NCBI GenBank assembly: GCA_029098505.1
Contig: JAQXOE010000032.1
Location: 1-51,147, forward strand
Origin: Bacteroidales bacterium
GTDB taxonomy: Bacteria > Bacteroidota > Bacteroidia > Bacteroidales > UBA932
DNA: 51,147 nucleotides
Reading direction: 5' to 3'
Translations under genes and position numbers: made by a program
Shown: positions 25,864 through 33,082 of the stretch, piece after piece
Position numbering within the stretch: position 1 is the first letter of the stretch
Layout of the letters: the number at the start of each line of letters is the position of its first letter
Notes under the pieces: model-generated
The model's database searches: none
The model's input: only the letters and a program-made list of their open reading frames with translations
What the model was told of the DNA's origin: nothing

Positions 25864-26178
25864 AAAGGTAAGACGATCCACCGCGGCCGCAAGGCTGAGG
25901 AAAGTCCGGACAGGGCAGGGCACCCCGCTGTGGAAAGCACAGGCAGGAGTAATCTTGGACAGGCTGTAACAGAAAATAACCGCCGGAAACGGTAAGGGTG
26001 AAAATGTGAGGTAAGAGCTCACGACGGTGTGCAGCGATGTATATCGGGTACGGCATCGGGGCCTGCAAAACCAAATATACTGACAGATGAGGACGGCCCG
26101 TCCGATGTCAGGGGGTAGGTTGCGAAGATAAATGGTGGATTTAAAAACAGAAACCGGCTTACGGCCTTGCCTTTTTTT
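25864..26178 (+). ncRNA. rnpB: RNase P RNA (bacterial type A)
   Basis: Catalytic RNA that trims tRNA 5' leaders. Conserved blocks are read directly: GAGGAAAGTCCGGAC (P4 5' region, near 25897), ACAGAAAATAACCGCC near 25970, GGTAAGGGTGAAA near 25992, GAGCTCAC near 26015, AGATAAATGG near 26137 and ACAGAAACCGGCTTAC near 26148. The P1 helix pairs AGGTAAG (25866-25872) with CTTGCCT (26166-26172), fixing the ends to within a few bases. A T8 run right after P1 serves as terminator. Confidence 0.96.
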
Positions 26179-26188
26179 TAGAATATTT

Positions 26189-26268
26189 TTGCGGGGGTAC
26201 CCGGATAATCCGGGTTGAGAGAGTCCCAATGAACCTGATACGGTCAATACCGTCGTAGGGAAGCAGAA
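26189..26268 (+). promoter_or_regulatory. TPP riboswitch aptamer
   Basis: The thi-box core is present: P2 ACCCGG (26199-26204) with CCGGGT (26210-26215), the pyrimidine-sensor TGAGAGAGTCCC (26216 on), CTGAT (26235-26239), the P4 ACGG/CCGT arm and GTAGGGAAGC closing the three-way junction. It precedes thiM and a terminator hairpin, so thiamin pyrophosphate should switch off the thi operon. Confidence 0.96.
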
Positions 26269-26295
26269 CTCGATTGTTGTCATTTGTGACAAGCC

Positions 26296-26326
26296 CCTTG
26301 CATTGTATAATAATGCGAGGTTTTTT
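26296..26326 (+). terminator. Riboswitch expression platform terminator
   Basis: Nine-base-pair stem CCTTGCATT / AATGCGAGG (one U-G pair) with a seven-base loop, followed by T6. It lies between the TPP aptamer and the thiM start, as expected for control by premature termination. Confidence 0.85.
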
Positions 26327-26342
26327 ATTTAATTCAACAACA

Positions 26343-27137
26343 ATGATCGATTTGAATCAATTCAAGCTCGACTGCGCCAATGTCAGAAAGCAGTCGCCGC
26401 TCACACATTGCATCACCAATTATGTGGCAATGGAAATCAACGCCAATGCATTGCTCGCCATCGGAGCATCACCGCTTATGTCCTTTGCACCCGAGGAGAT
26501 GGACGAAATCGTCAGGATTTCCAACGCTCTCGTAATCAATATCGGTTGCCTCGACAGACACGAAATCGAAGGAATGAAAGCCGCTGCCGAGGCTGCCGTC
26601 AAGTATGGCAAGCCGTGGGTGCTCGACCCGGTAGGTGCAGGTGCGAGCTGCCTCCGTACCGAGACCGCTCTTGAGCTCATCAGGGAATGGCATCCGACAG
26701 TAATTCGTGGCAATGCATCAGAGATAATGGTGCTCGCAGGTTCGAGCATTGTATCAAAGGGAGTGGATTCTAACAATTCCAGCTCCGATGCTCTCGAGGG
26801 AGCTAAAGCTCTCGCTGCCATCACCGGTTCAATAGTCTCAATTAGTGGTGCAACAGATTATATAACAGATGGTTACAGAGTGGAAACCATTTGCAACGGT
26901 CATCCAATTATGAGCAAGGTTACAGCAATGGGCTGCACTGCATCAGCTCTTACGGGCGCATTCGCAGCTGTGAGCCGCTCTCCATTAGAGGCTGCGCTTC
27001 ACGCAATGGCAGTGATGGGAGTTGCCGGCGATATTGCCGCGGCAAAATGCAAGGGCACTGGTTCGATGGGTGTCGAATTCATTGATGCTTTGAGTAATTT
27101 CGATGCAGAGGCCAATGCTTCGTTGATAAGACAATAA
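26343..27137 (+). CDS. thiM: Hydroxyethylthiazole kinase
   Basis: Salvage enzyme that phosphorylates 4-methyl-5-(2-hydroxyethyl)thiazole. In 264 residues are the ribokinase-like pattern THCITNYVAMEINANALLAIGASP (near 22-45), INIGCLD, WVLDPVGAGAS near 97, VIRGNASEI and the catalytic-anion-hole region MGCTASALTGAF near 200. The ATG at 26343 gives the family start and follows the terminator hairpin. First gene of the riboswitch-controlled operon; the next gene starts 1 nt after its stop. Confidence 0.95.
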   Translation: MIDLNQFKLDCANVRKQSPLTHCITNYVAMEINANALLAIGASPLMSFAPEEMDEIVRISNALVINIGCLDRHEIEGMKAAAEAAVKYGKPWVLDPVGAGASCLRTETALELIREWHPTVIRGNASEIMVLAGSSIVSKGVDSNNSSSDALEGAKALAAITGSIVSISGATDYITDGYRVETICNGHPIMSKVTAMGCTASALTGAFAAVSRSPLEAALHAMAVMGVAGDIAAAKCKGTGSMGVEFIDALSNFDAEANASLIRQ

Positions 27138-27138
27138 T

Positions 27139-28476
27139 ATGCCCGGAAGATTCGATCCAGCTTCTTTGAAGCTATATCTCGTGACTGACAGACCTCTGGC
27201 TCTTGGACGTGATGTTTCTTGGGTGGTAGAAGAGGCCGTCAAGGGTGGAGTGACTATGGTCCAGCTTCGTGAGAAGGATATTGATACCAAAGACTTCATA
27301 AACTTGGGCCTGGAACTCAAATCCCTGCTCAAGCCTTTGGGAATTCCGCTCATTGTCAATGACCGTGTGGATGTTGCTCTGGCTGTGGATGCTGACGGAG
27401 TCCATATTGGACAGTCGGATATGCCTTATCACATTGCCAGAAAACTGCTCGGGCCGGACAAGATCATCGGGCTTTCGGTCGAGAATATGGAGGATATTGA
27501 GAAGGCCAACGGATTGGATGTGGATTATGTCGGAATCTCTCCTGTGTATTTGACATCAACCAAGACCGATACAGCTGCCGCTTTCGGCCTTGACGGCTTG
27601 CGTAAGGCTGTATCATTGTCCAAGCATCCGACTGTAGGAATAGGCGGAATGAATTTGAAAACGGCTGCAGATGTTATTCGCATTGGCGCTGATGGTGTGG
27701 CTGTAGTAAGCGCGATTATGAGTGCTGATTCTCCGTGCGAGGCCTCTGTGAAGCTTAATACTGAGATTGACAGAGGCATAAAGGAGAGGAGTATGTCCTG
27801 GAGTGCCCAAGTGTGGGAGAGGTCCTCGAAGATTTTTGATTCCATTCTTGGACTGCCCTTCATCAAGGAGCTTGCAGCGGGTACTCTCCCTGCTTCTAAG
27901 TTTTCGCGTTATCTGGCTCAGGATGAAGTGTATATCGGCAACTACGGACGTCAGATGTACGAGCTTGCCGACATAATGAGCACGAAGGAGGATCACGACC
28001 TATTTGTTGCATATGCTGACAGCGGAATTGAAAGTGAGAAAATTATGCACGCAATGCTCATCGAGCGCTTCAATGTCGATACAGTCGTAGAGGCTTCGCC
28101 TGTCACCAGAGAATACAATGCCCACACCCAGAAAGCCATAGAGACTGCTTCGCGCGAAATAGGCCTGGCATCAATGCTGCCGTGTATGTGGATATACAAT
28201 CGTGTCGGTTTGTACATACTCGGCATTGCTGAACTTGAGGGCAATCCTTACCGTGAGTGGATAGAAGAATATGGAAATGAGGAGTTTACACGCAGCACGG
28301 AAGAAGTGGTCGCAATGCTGGACAAATGGGCCTTGTCTGTCGATGAGAAGACCCGTTCCCGTATGACGGAAGCATATCTGAAGGGCGCTCTTTACGAGTA
28401 CGCCTTCTGGGATTACGGCTACCGTGGTGATGAAGCCGATTATTCATATATGAACAGCCTTTCGCAATGGATTTAG
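27139..28476 (+). CDS. ThiE-TenA fusion: thiamin phosphate synthase and thiaminase II
   Basis: A 445-residue two-domain protein. Residues about 10-210 are ThiE, a TIM barrel joining HMP-PP and thiazole phosphate: LYLVTDRPL, VTMVQLREKD (38-47), VNDRVDVALAVDADGVHIGQ, GISPVYLTSTKTD, GIGGM. From about 219 comes TenA: FIKELAAGTLPASKFSRYLAQDEVYI, then the active-site Cys349 in MLPCMWIYNRVG and a C-terminal YEYAFWDYGY. The Cys places it with the cysteine-type TenA that hydrolyses thiamin or aminopyrimidine breakdown products to HMP. Salvage of the pyrimidine and coupling to thiazole are thus in one chain. The fusion is seen as one uninterrupted frame. Confidence 0.92.
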   Translation: MPGRFDPASLKLYLVTDRPLALGRDVSWVVEEAVKGGVTMVQLREKDIDTKDFINLGLELKSLLKPLGIPLIVNDRVDVALAVDADGVHIGQSDMPYHIARKLLGPDKIIGLSVENMEDIEKANGLDVDYVGISPVYLTSTKTDTAAAFGLDGLRKAVSLSKHPTVGIGGMNLKTAADVIRIGADGVAVVSAIMSADSPCEASVKLNTEIDRGIKERSMSWSAQVWERSSKIFDSILGLPFIKELAAGTLPASKFSRYLAQDEVYIGNYGRQMYELADIMSTKEDHDLFVAYADSGIESEKIMHAMLIERFNVDTVVEASPVTREYNAHTQKAIETASREIGLASMLPCMWIYNRVGLYILGIAELEGNPYREWIEEYGNEEFTRSTEEVVAMLDKWALSVDEKTRSRMTEAYLKGALYEYAFWDYGYRGDEADYSYMNSLSQWI

Positions 28477-29414
28477 GGGAGTTTGCTTTGATTGACTGCA
28501 TCAGGAATCAGTACAAGGTCCCTGAGGGATTCCTGGGAATAGGCGATGATTGTGCTGTAATACCCCAGCGGGACGGTCTTGAAACGCTGCTTACGACCGA
28601 TATGCTGATGGAAGGGGTGCATTTCCTCCTTGACGATGTCAATCCTTATAGTTTGGGCTGGAAGTCTGCCGCCGTCAATATCAGTGATATCGCTGGAATG
28701 GGCGGAAAACCGGTCGCATCCTTCCTCTCTTTTGCGTTGCCGAAGAAATTGAGCGACACCTTCCTGAAGGAGTTCCTGCGCGGCTACAAGGACTTATCTG
28801 ACCGCTTCGACTGTCCTCTGCTCGGAGGGGATACCACATCTTCACTGGACCGACTTTGCATCAGCGTTAGCGTTTTGGGCAATTGCCCATCGGGACTTTC
28901 CCGAAAGCGTTCCGCAGCACAGGAGGGAGATATCATCTGCGTGAGCGGTTTTTTGGGTGATTCTGCAGCTGGCTTGCAGGTCATCCTCAAGGGGCTTGAA
29001 CGTGGTGAACTTGAAAGCGAGCTTGTAAGGCGCCACTATCGTCCTGTTCCGAGAGTCGGGGAGGGCATTGCATTGTCAATGCTGCCGGGAGTGCACGCGA
29101 TGATGGATATCTCGGACGGCATTGGCTCCGATCTGAGGCACATCCTTGATGAGTCGCACAAGGCTGCGGAAGTGGACATTGCCAGCCTGCCTTTGTCGGA
29201 GCAGCTGAAAGAGGCTTGCCACAAATACGGATGGGATCCGGTTAAACTCGCTCTGAACGGCGGAGAGGATTACGAATTGCTCTTTACCGTCAGTCCAGAA
29301 GCATTTGCCGAAGCTTTGCCAGTCCCGTCCTATCCAATCGGTAGGATAGTTTCCGGAGAAGGAATACGGTGGATTGGAAGAAATGAAGATTTTATGGGCT
29401 TCAGACATTTTTAA
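28467..29414 (+). CDS. thiL: Thiamin-monophosphate kinase
   Basis: Cytosolic kinase making thiamin pyrophosphate from thiamin phosphate. The 315 residues show GIGDDCAVI (24-32), TTDMLMEGVHF (near 44), NISDIAGMGGKPVASFLSFALP and the later GGDTTSS, MDISDGIGSDLRHI and NGGEDYELLF near 270. It starts 10 nt inside the end of the thiE-tenA gene. Its product is the ligand of the riboswitch at the head of the operon. Confidence 0.94.
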   Translation: MDLGEFALIDCIRNQYKVPEGFLGIGDDCAVIPQRDGLETLLTTDMLMEGVHFLLDDVNPYSLGWKSAAVNISDIAGMGGKPVASFLSFALPKKLSDTFLKEFLRGYKDLSDRFDCPLLGGDTTSSLDRLCISVSVLGNCPSGLSRKRSAAQEGDIICVSGFLGDSAAGLQVILKGLERGELESELVRRHYRPVPRVGEGIALSMLPGVHAMMDISDGIGSDLRHILDESHKAAEVDIASLPLSEQLKEACHKYGWDPVKLALNGGEDYELLFTVSPEAFAEALPVPSYPIGRIVSGEGIRWIGRNEDFMGFRHF

Positions 29415-29424
29415 CAAATTGCTT

Positions 29425-30246
29425 ATGAAGACATATCCAAGAGTTCTTACCATAGCGGGAAGTGATTCAGGCGGAGGTGCCGGGATTCAGGCCGATATTA
29501 AGTCCATTTCGGCTACGGGCTCATATGCTGCTTCAGCTATTACAGCCATCACGGTTCAGAATACCGTTGGTGTCAGCGGGGTTCACCCTGTCCCGGTTGA
29601 GACTATAGTCGGGCAGATTGATGCCGTGCTGGACGACATTGGCGCAGATGCAGTTAAAATCGGTATGCTCAGCTCAGTGGAAGTGGTGCTGGCCGTGCGT
29701 GATGCCCTTCTGAAGCACGGAATCGACAATATAGTCCTGGACCCAGTGATGGTTGCCACTTCGGGTGACAGGCTGATAGAGGAATCCGCTGTACAGGTTC
29801 TCTCTGAGGAGTTGGCGCCGATTGCAAGGGTGCTTACGCCTAACATACCTGAGGCGGAGATACTGTCCGGGATGAAAATCACTTCACAGGATGACTTGCC
29901 AGAAGTCGCCCTAAGATTGTCTGAAGCAGTTTCTGCACGCGGCAGCCGTAAGGTATCGGTGCTAATGAAGGCCGGTCATCTGAAGGAGGAGAAACTTGTG
30001 GATTATTTCTACAATGCCGAAGATGGACATCTGTTGGAACTTGAGTCCAGAAGGGTACATTCGGTCAATACCCACGGCACAGGCTGTACTTTATCCTCCG
30101 CCTTCGCTTCTTATCTGGCACAGGGCCTCAGTCTGGATGATGCTGCCAGGGAGGCAAAGAACTATATAGCCCGTGCGATAGAAAGCGGGGCAGACTATTC
30201 CATAGGTCACGGCCACGGACCAGTCAACCATTTCTGGAACAGGTAG
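29425..30246 (+). CDS. thiD: Hydroxymethylpyrimidine/phosphomethylpyrimidine kinase
   Basis: Kinase converting HMP to HMP-P and HMP-PP for ThiE. In 273 residues are TIAGSDSGGGAGIQADIKS (about 8-26), AITAITVQNTVGVSGVH, VKIGMLSS, VLDPVMVATSGDRL near 110, and the ATP-site/anion hole VNTHGTGCTLSSAFA near 215. The ATG at 29425 gives the family start; upstream in-frame ATGs lie in thiL. Last gene of the operon, followed by a strong terminator. Confidence 0.93.
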   Translation: MKTYPRVLTIAGSDSGGGAGIQADIKSISATGSYAASAITAITVQNTVGVSGVHPVPVETIVGQIDAVLDDIGADAVKIGMLSSVEVVLAVRDALLKHGIDNIVLDPVMVATSGDRLIEESAVQVLSEELAPIARVLTPNIPEAEILSGMKITSQDDLPEVALRLSEAVSARGSRKVSVLMKAGHLKEEKLVDYFYNAEDGHLLELESRRVHSVNTHGTGCTLSSAFASYLAQGLSLDDAAREAKNYIARAIESGADYSIGHGHGPVNHFWNR

Positions 30247-30256
30247 TTATAAAAGT

Positions 30257-30286
30257 AATAAATCCCGCTTCACAGCGGGATTTATT
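30257..30286. terminator. Strong bidirectional terminator
   Basis: Perfect 13-bp stem AATAAATCCCGCT / AGCGGGATTTATT with a four-base loop, flanked by A/T on both sides. It ends the thi operon on the plus strand and the candidate small RNA on the minus strand. Confidence 0.85.
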
Positions 30287-30322
30287 GGTTAGTTAGTAGT
30301 GTCTTACCTTAAAGAAGGTTAA

Positions 30323-30373
30323 TTATTGTTGGTTAGAACCTCCCACAAAAAGTGAGAGTAGAGTGTTGTTCAT
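30323..30373 (-). CDS. Possible 16-residue micro-ORF inside the candidate small RNA
   Basis: ATG at 30373 with stop TAA at 30325-30323 encodes MNNTLLSLFVGGSNQQ. The start follows an A-rich stretch (GACGAAA), as Bacteroidota translation starts often do, about 45 nt after the predicted transcription start. The codons overlap stem-loop SL2, so the reading frame may be incidental. No downstream gene exists on this strand for a leader peptide to control. Confidence 0.25.
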   Translation of the reverse strand: MNNTLLSLFVGGSNQQ

Positions 30374-30424
30374 TTTCGTCTTGGTTTATTGAACGATTTA
30401 TTTTATCGTTTTAGTAAACCGTTG

Positions 30425-30455
30425 CAAAGTTAGTCAAACTTTGGAAACAAGCAAA
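30425..30455 (-). promoter_or_regulatory. Consensus promoter for the candidate small RNA
   Basis: On the minus strand TTTG (30455-30452), a 19-nt spacer and TAACTTTG (30432-30425) match the Bacteroidota promoter consensus exactly. Transcription would begin near 30419, at the foot of SL1. Confidence 0.75.
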
Positions 30456-30486
30456 GCTTTTTCAAAAAAAATGAAGAAAAATCAAC

Positions 30487-31173
30487 TTATTTTATGTTTT
30501 TCTTAAAAAGTTCCGGTCTAAGGAGCTTGGTCCTCTCTACTGCCTGTTCATCCTGCCAGGCCCGGATCAGTTTGGGATTTCCGCTGAGAAGCACGTCGGG
30601 AACCTTCCATCCGTTGAATTCAGCCGGCCTGGTATAGATAGGGGGTGACAGAAGGTCGTCCTGGAAGGAATCACTTAGGGCTGAGGTCTCGTCTGTAAGG
30701 GCCCCAGGTATGAGCCTGACTATGCTGTCTGCCAGCAGGGCTGCAGGAATCTCACCTCCGCTCACTACATAGTCTCCGACAGATATCTCTCTGGTAACGA
30801 GGTGCTCGCGTATGCGGTGGTCCACACCTTTGTAGTGACCACAGAGTATGATGATATTCTCTTTGAGGGACAATTCGTTCGATATGCCTTGGTTCAGAAT
30901 CTCTCCGTCCGGTGACATATATATCACTTCGTCGTAATGCCGTTCTGCGCTGAGTTCCTCGATCATTTTGAATACCGGCTCAACCATCATAACCATACCC
31001 GCATCCCCGCCGTAACTATAGTCATCGACGTTCTTTCTTGGCCCGATTCCGTATTTCCTGAGATTGTGGACGTAAATCTCAACCAGTCCTTTTTTTCTTG
31101 CCCTGCCTACAATAGAATGGTCCAAAGGGCTTTCCAGGAGTTCAGGAACCACTGTGAGTATGTCTATTCTCAT
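30487..31173 (-). CDS. trmD: tRNA (guanine37-N1)-methyltransferase
   Basis: SPOUT-fold enzyme methylating G37 next to the anticodon to prevent frameshifts. In 228 residues are MRIDILTVVPEL, YVHNLRKYGIGPRKNVDDYSYGG (about 34-56) and the trefoil-knot SAM site LCGHYKGVDHRI and VGDYVVSGGEIPAALLADS (near 132-150). Length is normal. It does not sit in the rpsP-rimM-trmD-rplS cluster common elsewhere. Its promoter is divergent from the DUF349 gene. Confidence 0.95.
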   Translation of the reverse strand: MRIDILTVVPELLESPLDHSIVGRARKKGLVEIYVHNLRKYGIGPRKNVDDYSYGGDAGMVMMVEPVFKMIEELSAERHYDEVIYMSPDGEILNQGISNELSLKENIIILCGHYKGVDHRIREHLVTREISVGDYVVSGGEIPAALLADSIVRLIPGALTDETSALSDSFQDDLLSPPIYTRPAEFNGWKVPDVLLSGNPKLIRAWQDEQAVERTKLLRPELFKKNIK

Positions 31174-31205
31174 CTGTATTGTTCTGATTTGAGTGATTGT
31201 TTTTG

Positions 31206-31213
31206 CAAAAATA
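31206..31213 (-). promoter_or_regulatory. -7 element for trmD
   Basis: Minus-strand TATTTTTG, 33 nt before the trmD ATG. Confidence 0.5.
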
Positions 31214-31234
31214 GTTTTTTTACTTAAAAAATGA

Positions 31235-31242
31235 TAAATTTG
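31235..31242 (+). promoter_or_regulatory. -7 element for DUF349-yidC-yggS-lysO
   Basis: TAAATTTG, 42 nt before the ATG at 31284 and divergent from the trmD element. No clean -33 box. Confidence 0.5.
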
Positions 31243-31283
31243 TTGCTTGTATACTATTTATCAATCATAGAAACTCTATTATT

Positions 31284-33077
31284 ATGAGCGAAGTTAATAT
31301 TCCTGAAGAGGAGAAGATCACTTCAGATGTACTTGAGAACAATGAAACTGCAGAAGTTGAACAGGTAAATCTTGCGGAGAAGACCCTTGCTGAACTCTCT
31401 GAACTCTTCCAAAAGCTTGGAAGCGGACTTGAGAGGGTGAAGAGGTCCAAGGAGGCTGAGGCCATCAAATCAGCATTCTACAAGAGGCTGTCCAAGGAGA
31501 AGGCTGATGCCGGTCTTGCGCCTGTTGAGGAGCCTTCAGCTTCGGAAATCGAAAACGAAGAAGCTGCAGATGCATCAGTGTCAGTAGAGGAGGGAAAGGT
31601 TGAAAATCCTTTCGAGGCTCTTGAGAACGGTTTCAAGTCATTGTACAACGATTACAAGAGAGAGCGTGCGGAGTTCAATCAGCAGCTTGAGAAGGAGAGA
31701 GCCGACAACCTTGCAGCCAAGGAGGCTGTTATCGAGGAGCTTAAGGCCCTTGTTGAGAAGCAGGAGGATGTCAGTGCTACTTTCCCTGAATTCCGTGAGA
31801 TTCAGAACAAGTGGAGGTCTATCGGTTCCGTCCCGGCGCAGAACTACAGGAATATAAACGATACTTATCAGTACTATGTAGAAAAGTTCTATGATATGGT
31901 CAAAATCAACCGCGACCTCCGCGACCTTGATTTCAAAAAGAATCTTGAGGCTAAGCAGGGGCTGTGTGATCTTGCCGAGAAACTTGCTGATAATGACAAT
32001 ATAGTGGAGGCATTCCGTGAACTCCAGAAATTGCACGAGCAGTGGAAGGACATCGGACCTGTTGCCAAGGAGTACCGTGAAGACATTTGGAACCGTTTCA
32101 AGGCTGCCACTTCAGTCGTCAACAAGAAATATCAGGCGTTCTTTGAGGAGCAGAAGGCCAAGCAGGCTGAGAATCTGGAAGCGAAAACCAGGCTCTGCGA
32201 ACTTGTGGAGGCTATTGCTGACAAAGAGGTCAAGTCTTCCAATGAGTGGAATTCTCTTTCAAAGGATATAGAGGATATTCAGAAGCAATGGAAGGGAATA
32301 GGCTTCGCTTCAAAGAAGGACAACCAGAAGATTTATGACCGTTTCCGTGCTGCGTGTGATAAGTTCTTCGAAAAGAAGCGCGTGTTCTACTCGCAGTACA
32401 AAGATAATATGAACGAGAATCTCGAGAAAAAGCTTTCGATTATCGAGCAGGCGGAAGCCCTCAAGAGCAGTACCGAATGGAAGAAGGCTACCGACCAGTT
32501 CATCAACCTCCAGAAGCAGTGGAAGGAAATAGGAGCTGTGCCTCGCAAGAAGAGCGAACAGTTGTGGAAGAGATTCCGTGCGGCTTGCGATGAGTTCTTC
32601 GCTGAGCGCGACAAGCAGGCAAAACCTGAGAATGACTTTTACGGAAACCTCAAGGCGAAGCGCAAGCTTATCGATGAAATTCAGGCATATGAAAACGGGG
32701 CAGACGATGCTGCTGCTATGCAGGATTTCGCTGCCAGATGGCAGGCTATAGGCTTCGTTCCGTTCAAGGAGAAGGACAAGATCGCCCAGGCATATAAGGA
32801 AGCTATGCAAGCCAAGTTCCCGGATTTCGGCAGTAGAGCTCAAAGGGGTAGCGGTCGCCAGTCCAGGGCTCCGAGAAGTGAGAAAGAAGTCCTCATTCAG
32901 AAGTATCACACCCTGCAGCAGGACATTGACACTTATGAGAACAATATCGGCTTTTTCGCAGCATCTAAGAATGCCGAAGCTCTTATTGCTCAGATGAGAG
33001 AGAGAATTGCCGATGCTAAGTTGGAGCTTAAGGAACTTGAAGCAAAAATCAGAAAGGCCGAGGAGGATAAGGATTAA
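31284..33077 (+). CDS. DUF349 repeat protein
   Basis: A 597-residue, highly charged, helical cytosolic protein. After an acidic N-terminus (about 1-110) it has at least four DUF349 repeats, each with a W-K-x-I-G core (NKWRSIGSVP, EQWKDIGPV, KQWKGIGFA, KQWKEIGAVP, ARWQAIGFVPF) and a following R-F-x-x-A. It ends in a coiled coil. The family is common in Bacteroidota and Actinobacteria with no settled function. It is the first gene of a run with yidC 6 nt after. Confidence 0.88.
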   Translation: MSEVNIPEEEKITSDVLENNETAEVEQVNLAEKTLAELSELFQKLGSGLERVKRSKEAEAIKSAFYKRLSKEKADAGLAPVEEPSASEIENEEAADASVSVEEGKVENPFEALENGFKSLYNDYKRERAEFNQQLEKERADNLAAKEAVIEELKALVEKQEDVSATFPEFREIQNKWRSIGSVPAQNYRNINDTYQYYVEKFYDMVKINRDLRDLDFKKNLEAKQGLCDLAEKLADNDNIVEAFRELQKLHEQWKDIGPVAKEYREDIWNRFKAATSVVNKKYQAFFEEQKAKQAENLEAKTRLCELVEAIADKEVKSSNEWNSLSKDIEDIQKQWKGIGFASKKDNQKIYDRFRAACDKFFEKKRVFYSQYKDNMNENLEKKLSIIEQAEALKSSTEWKKATDQFINLQKQWKEIGAVPRKKSEQLWKRFRAACDEFFAERDKQAKPENDFYGNLKAKRKLIDEIQAYENGADDAAAMQDFAARWQAIGFVPFKEKDKIAQAYKEAMQAKFPDFGSRAQRGSGRQSRAPRSEKEVLIQKYHTLQQDIDTYENNIGFFAASKNAEALIAQMRERIADAKLELKELEAKIRKAEEDKD

Positions 33078-33082
33078 TTTGT

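Larger units (their letters stand above)
30250..30419 (-). ncRNA. Candidate small RNA between convergent thiD and trmD
   Basis: A stand-alone minus-strand unit with a consensus promoter (30425-30455) and a perfect 13-bp terminator (30286-30257). Between them the transcript would form three further stem-loops. SL1 is GGTTTA (30420-30415) with TAAACC (30388-30383), enclosing AACGAT/ATCGTT. SL2 is CTCTCAC (30358-30352) with GTGGGAG (30346-30340). SL3 is ACCTT/AAGGT (30319-30306). Predicted length is about 165 nt. It overlaps no gene. It also contains a 16-codon ORF (30373-30323). I do not recognise the family. The promoter spacing and terminator make transcription likely; the function is open. 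Confidence 0.6.

Noticed and set aside
25756..26292. Long N-terminal extension of the glutaminyl cyclase frame on the minus strand
   Set aside because: It is antisense to RNase P RNA and the TPP aptamer; the true protein starts with a signal peptide at 25755 behind its own promoter element.
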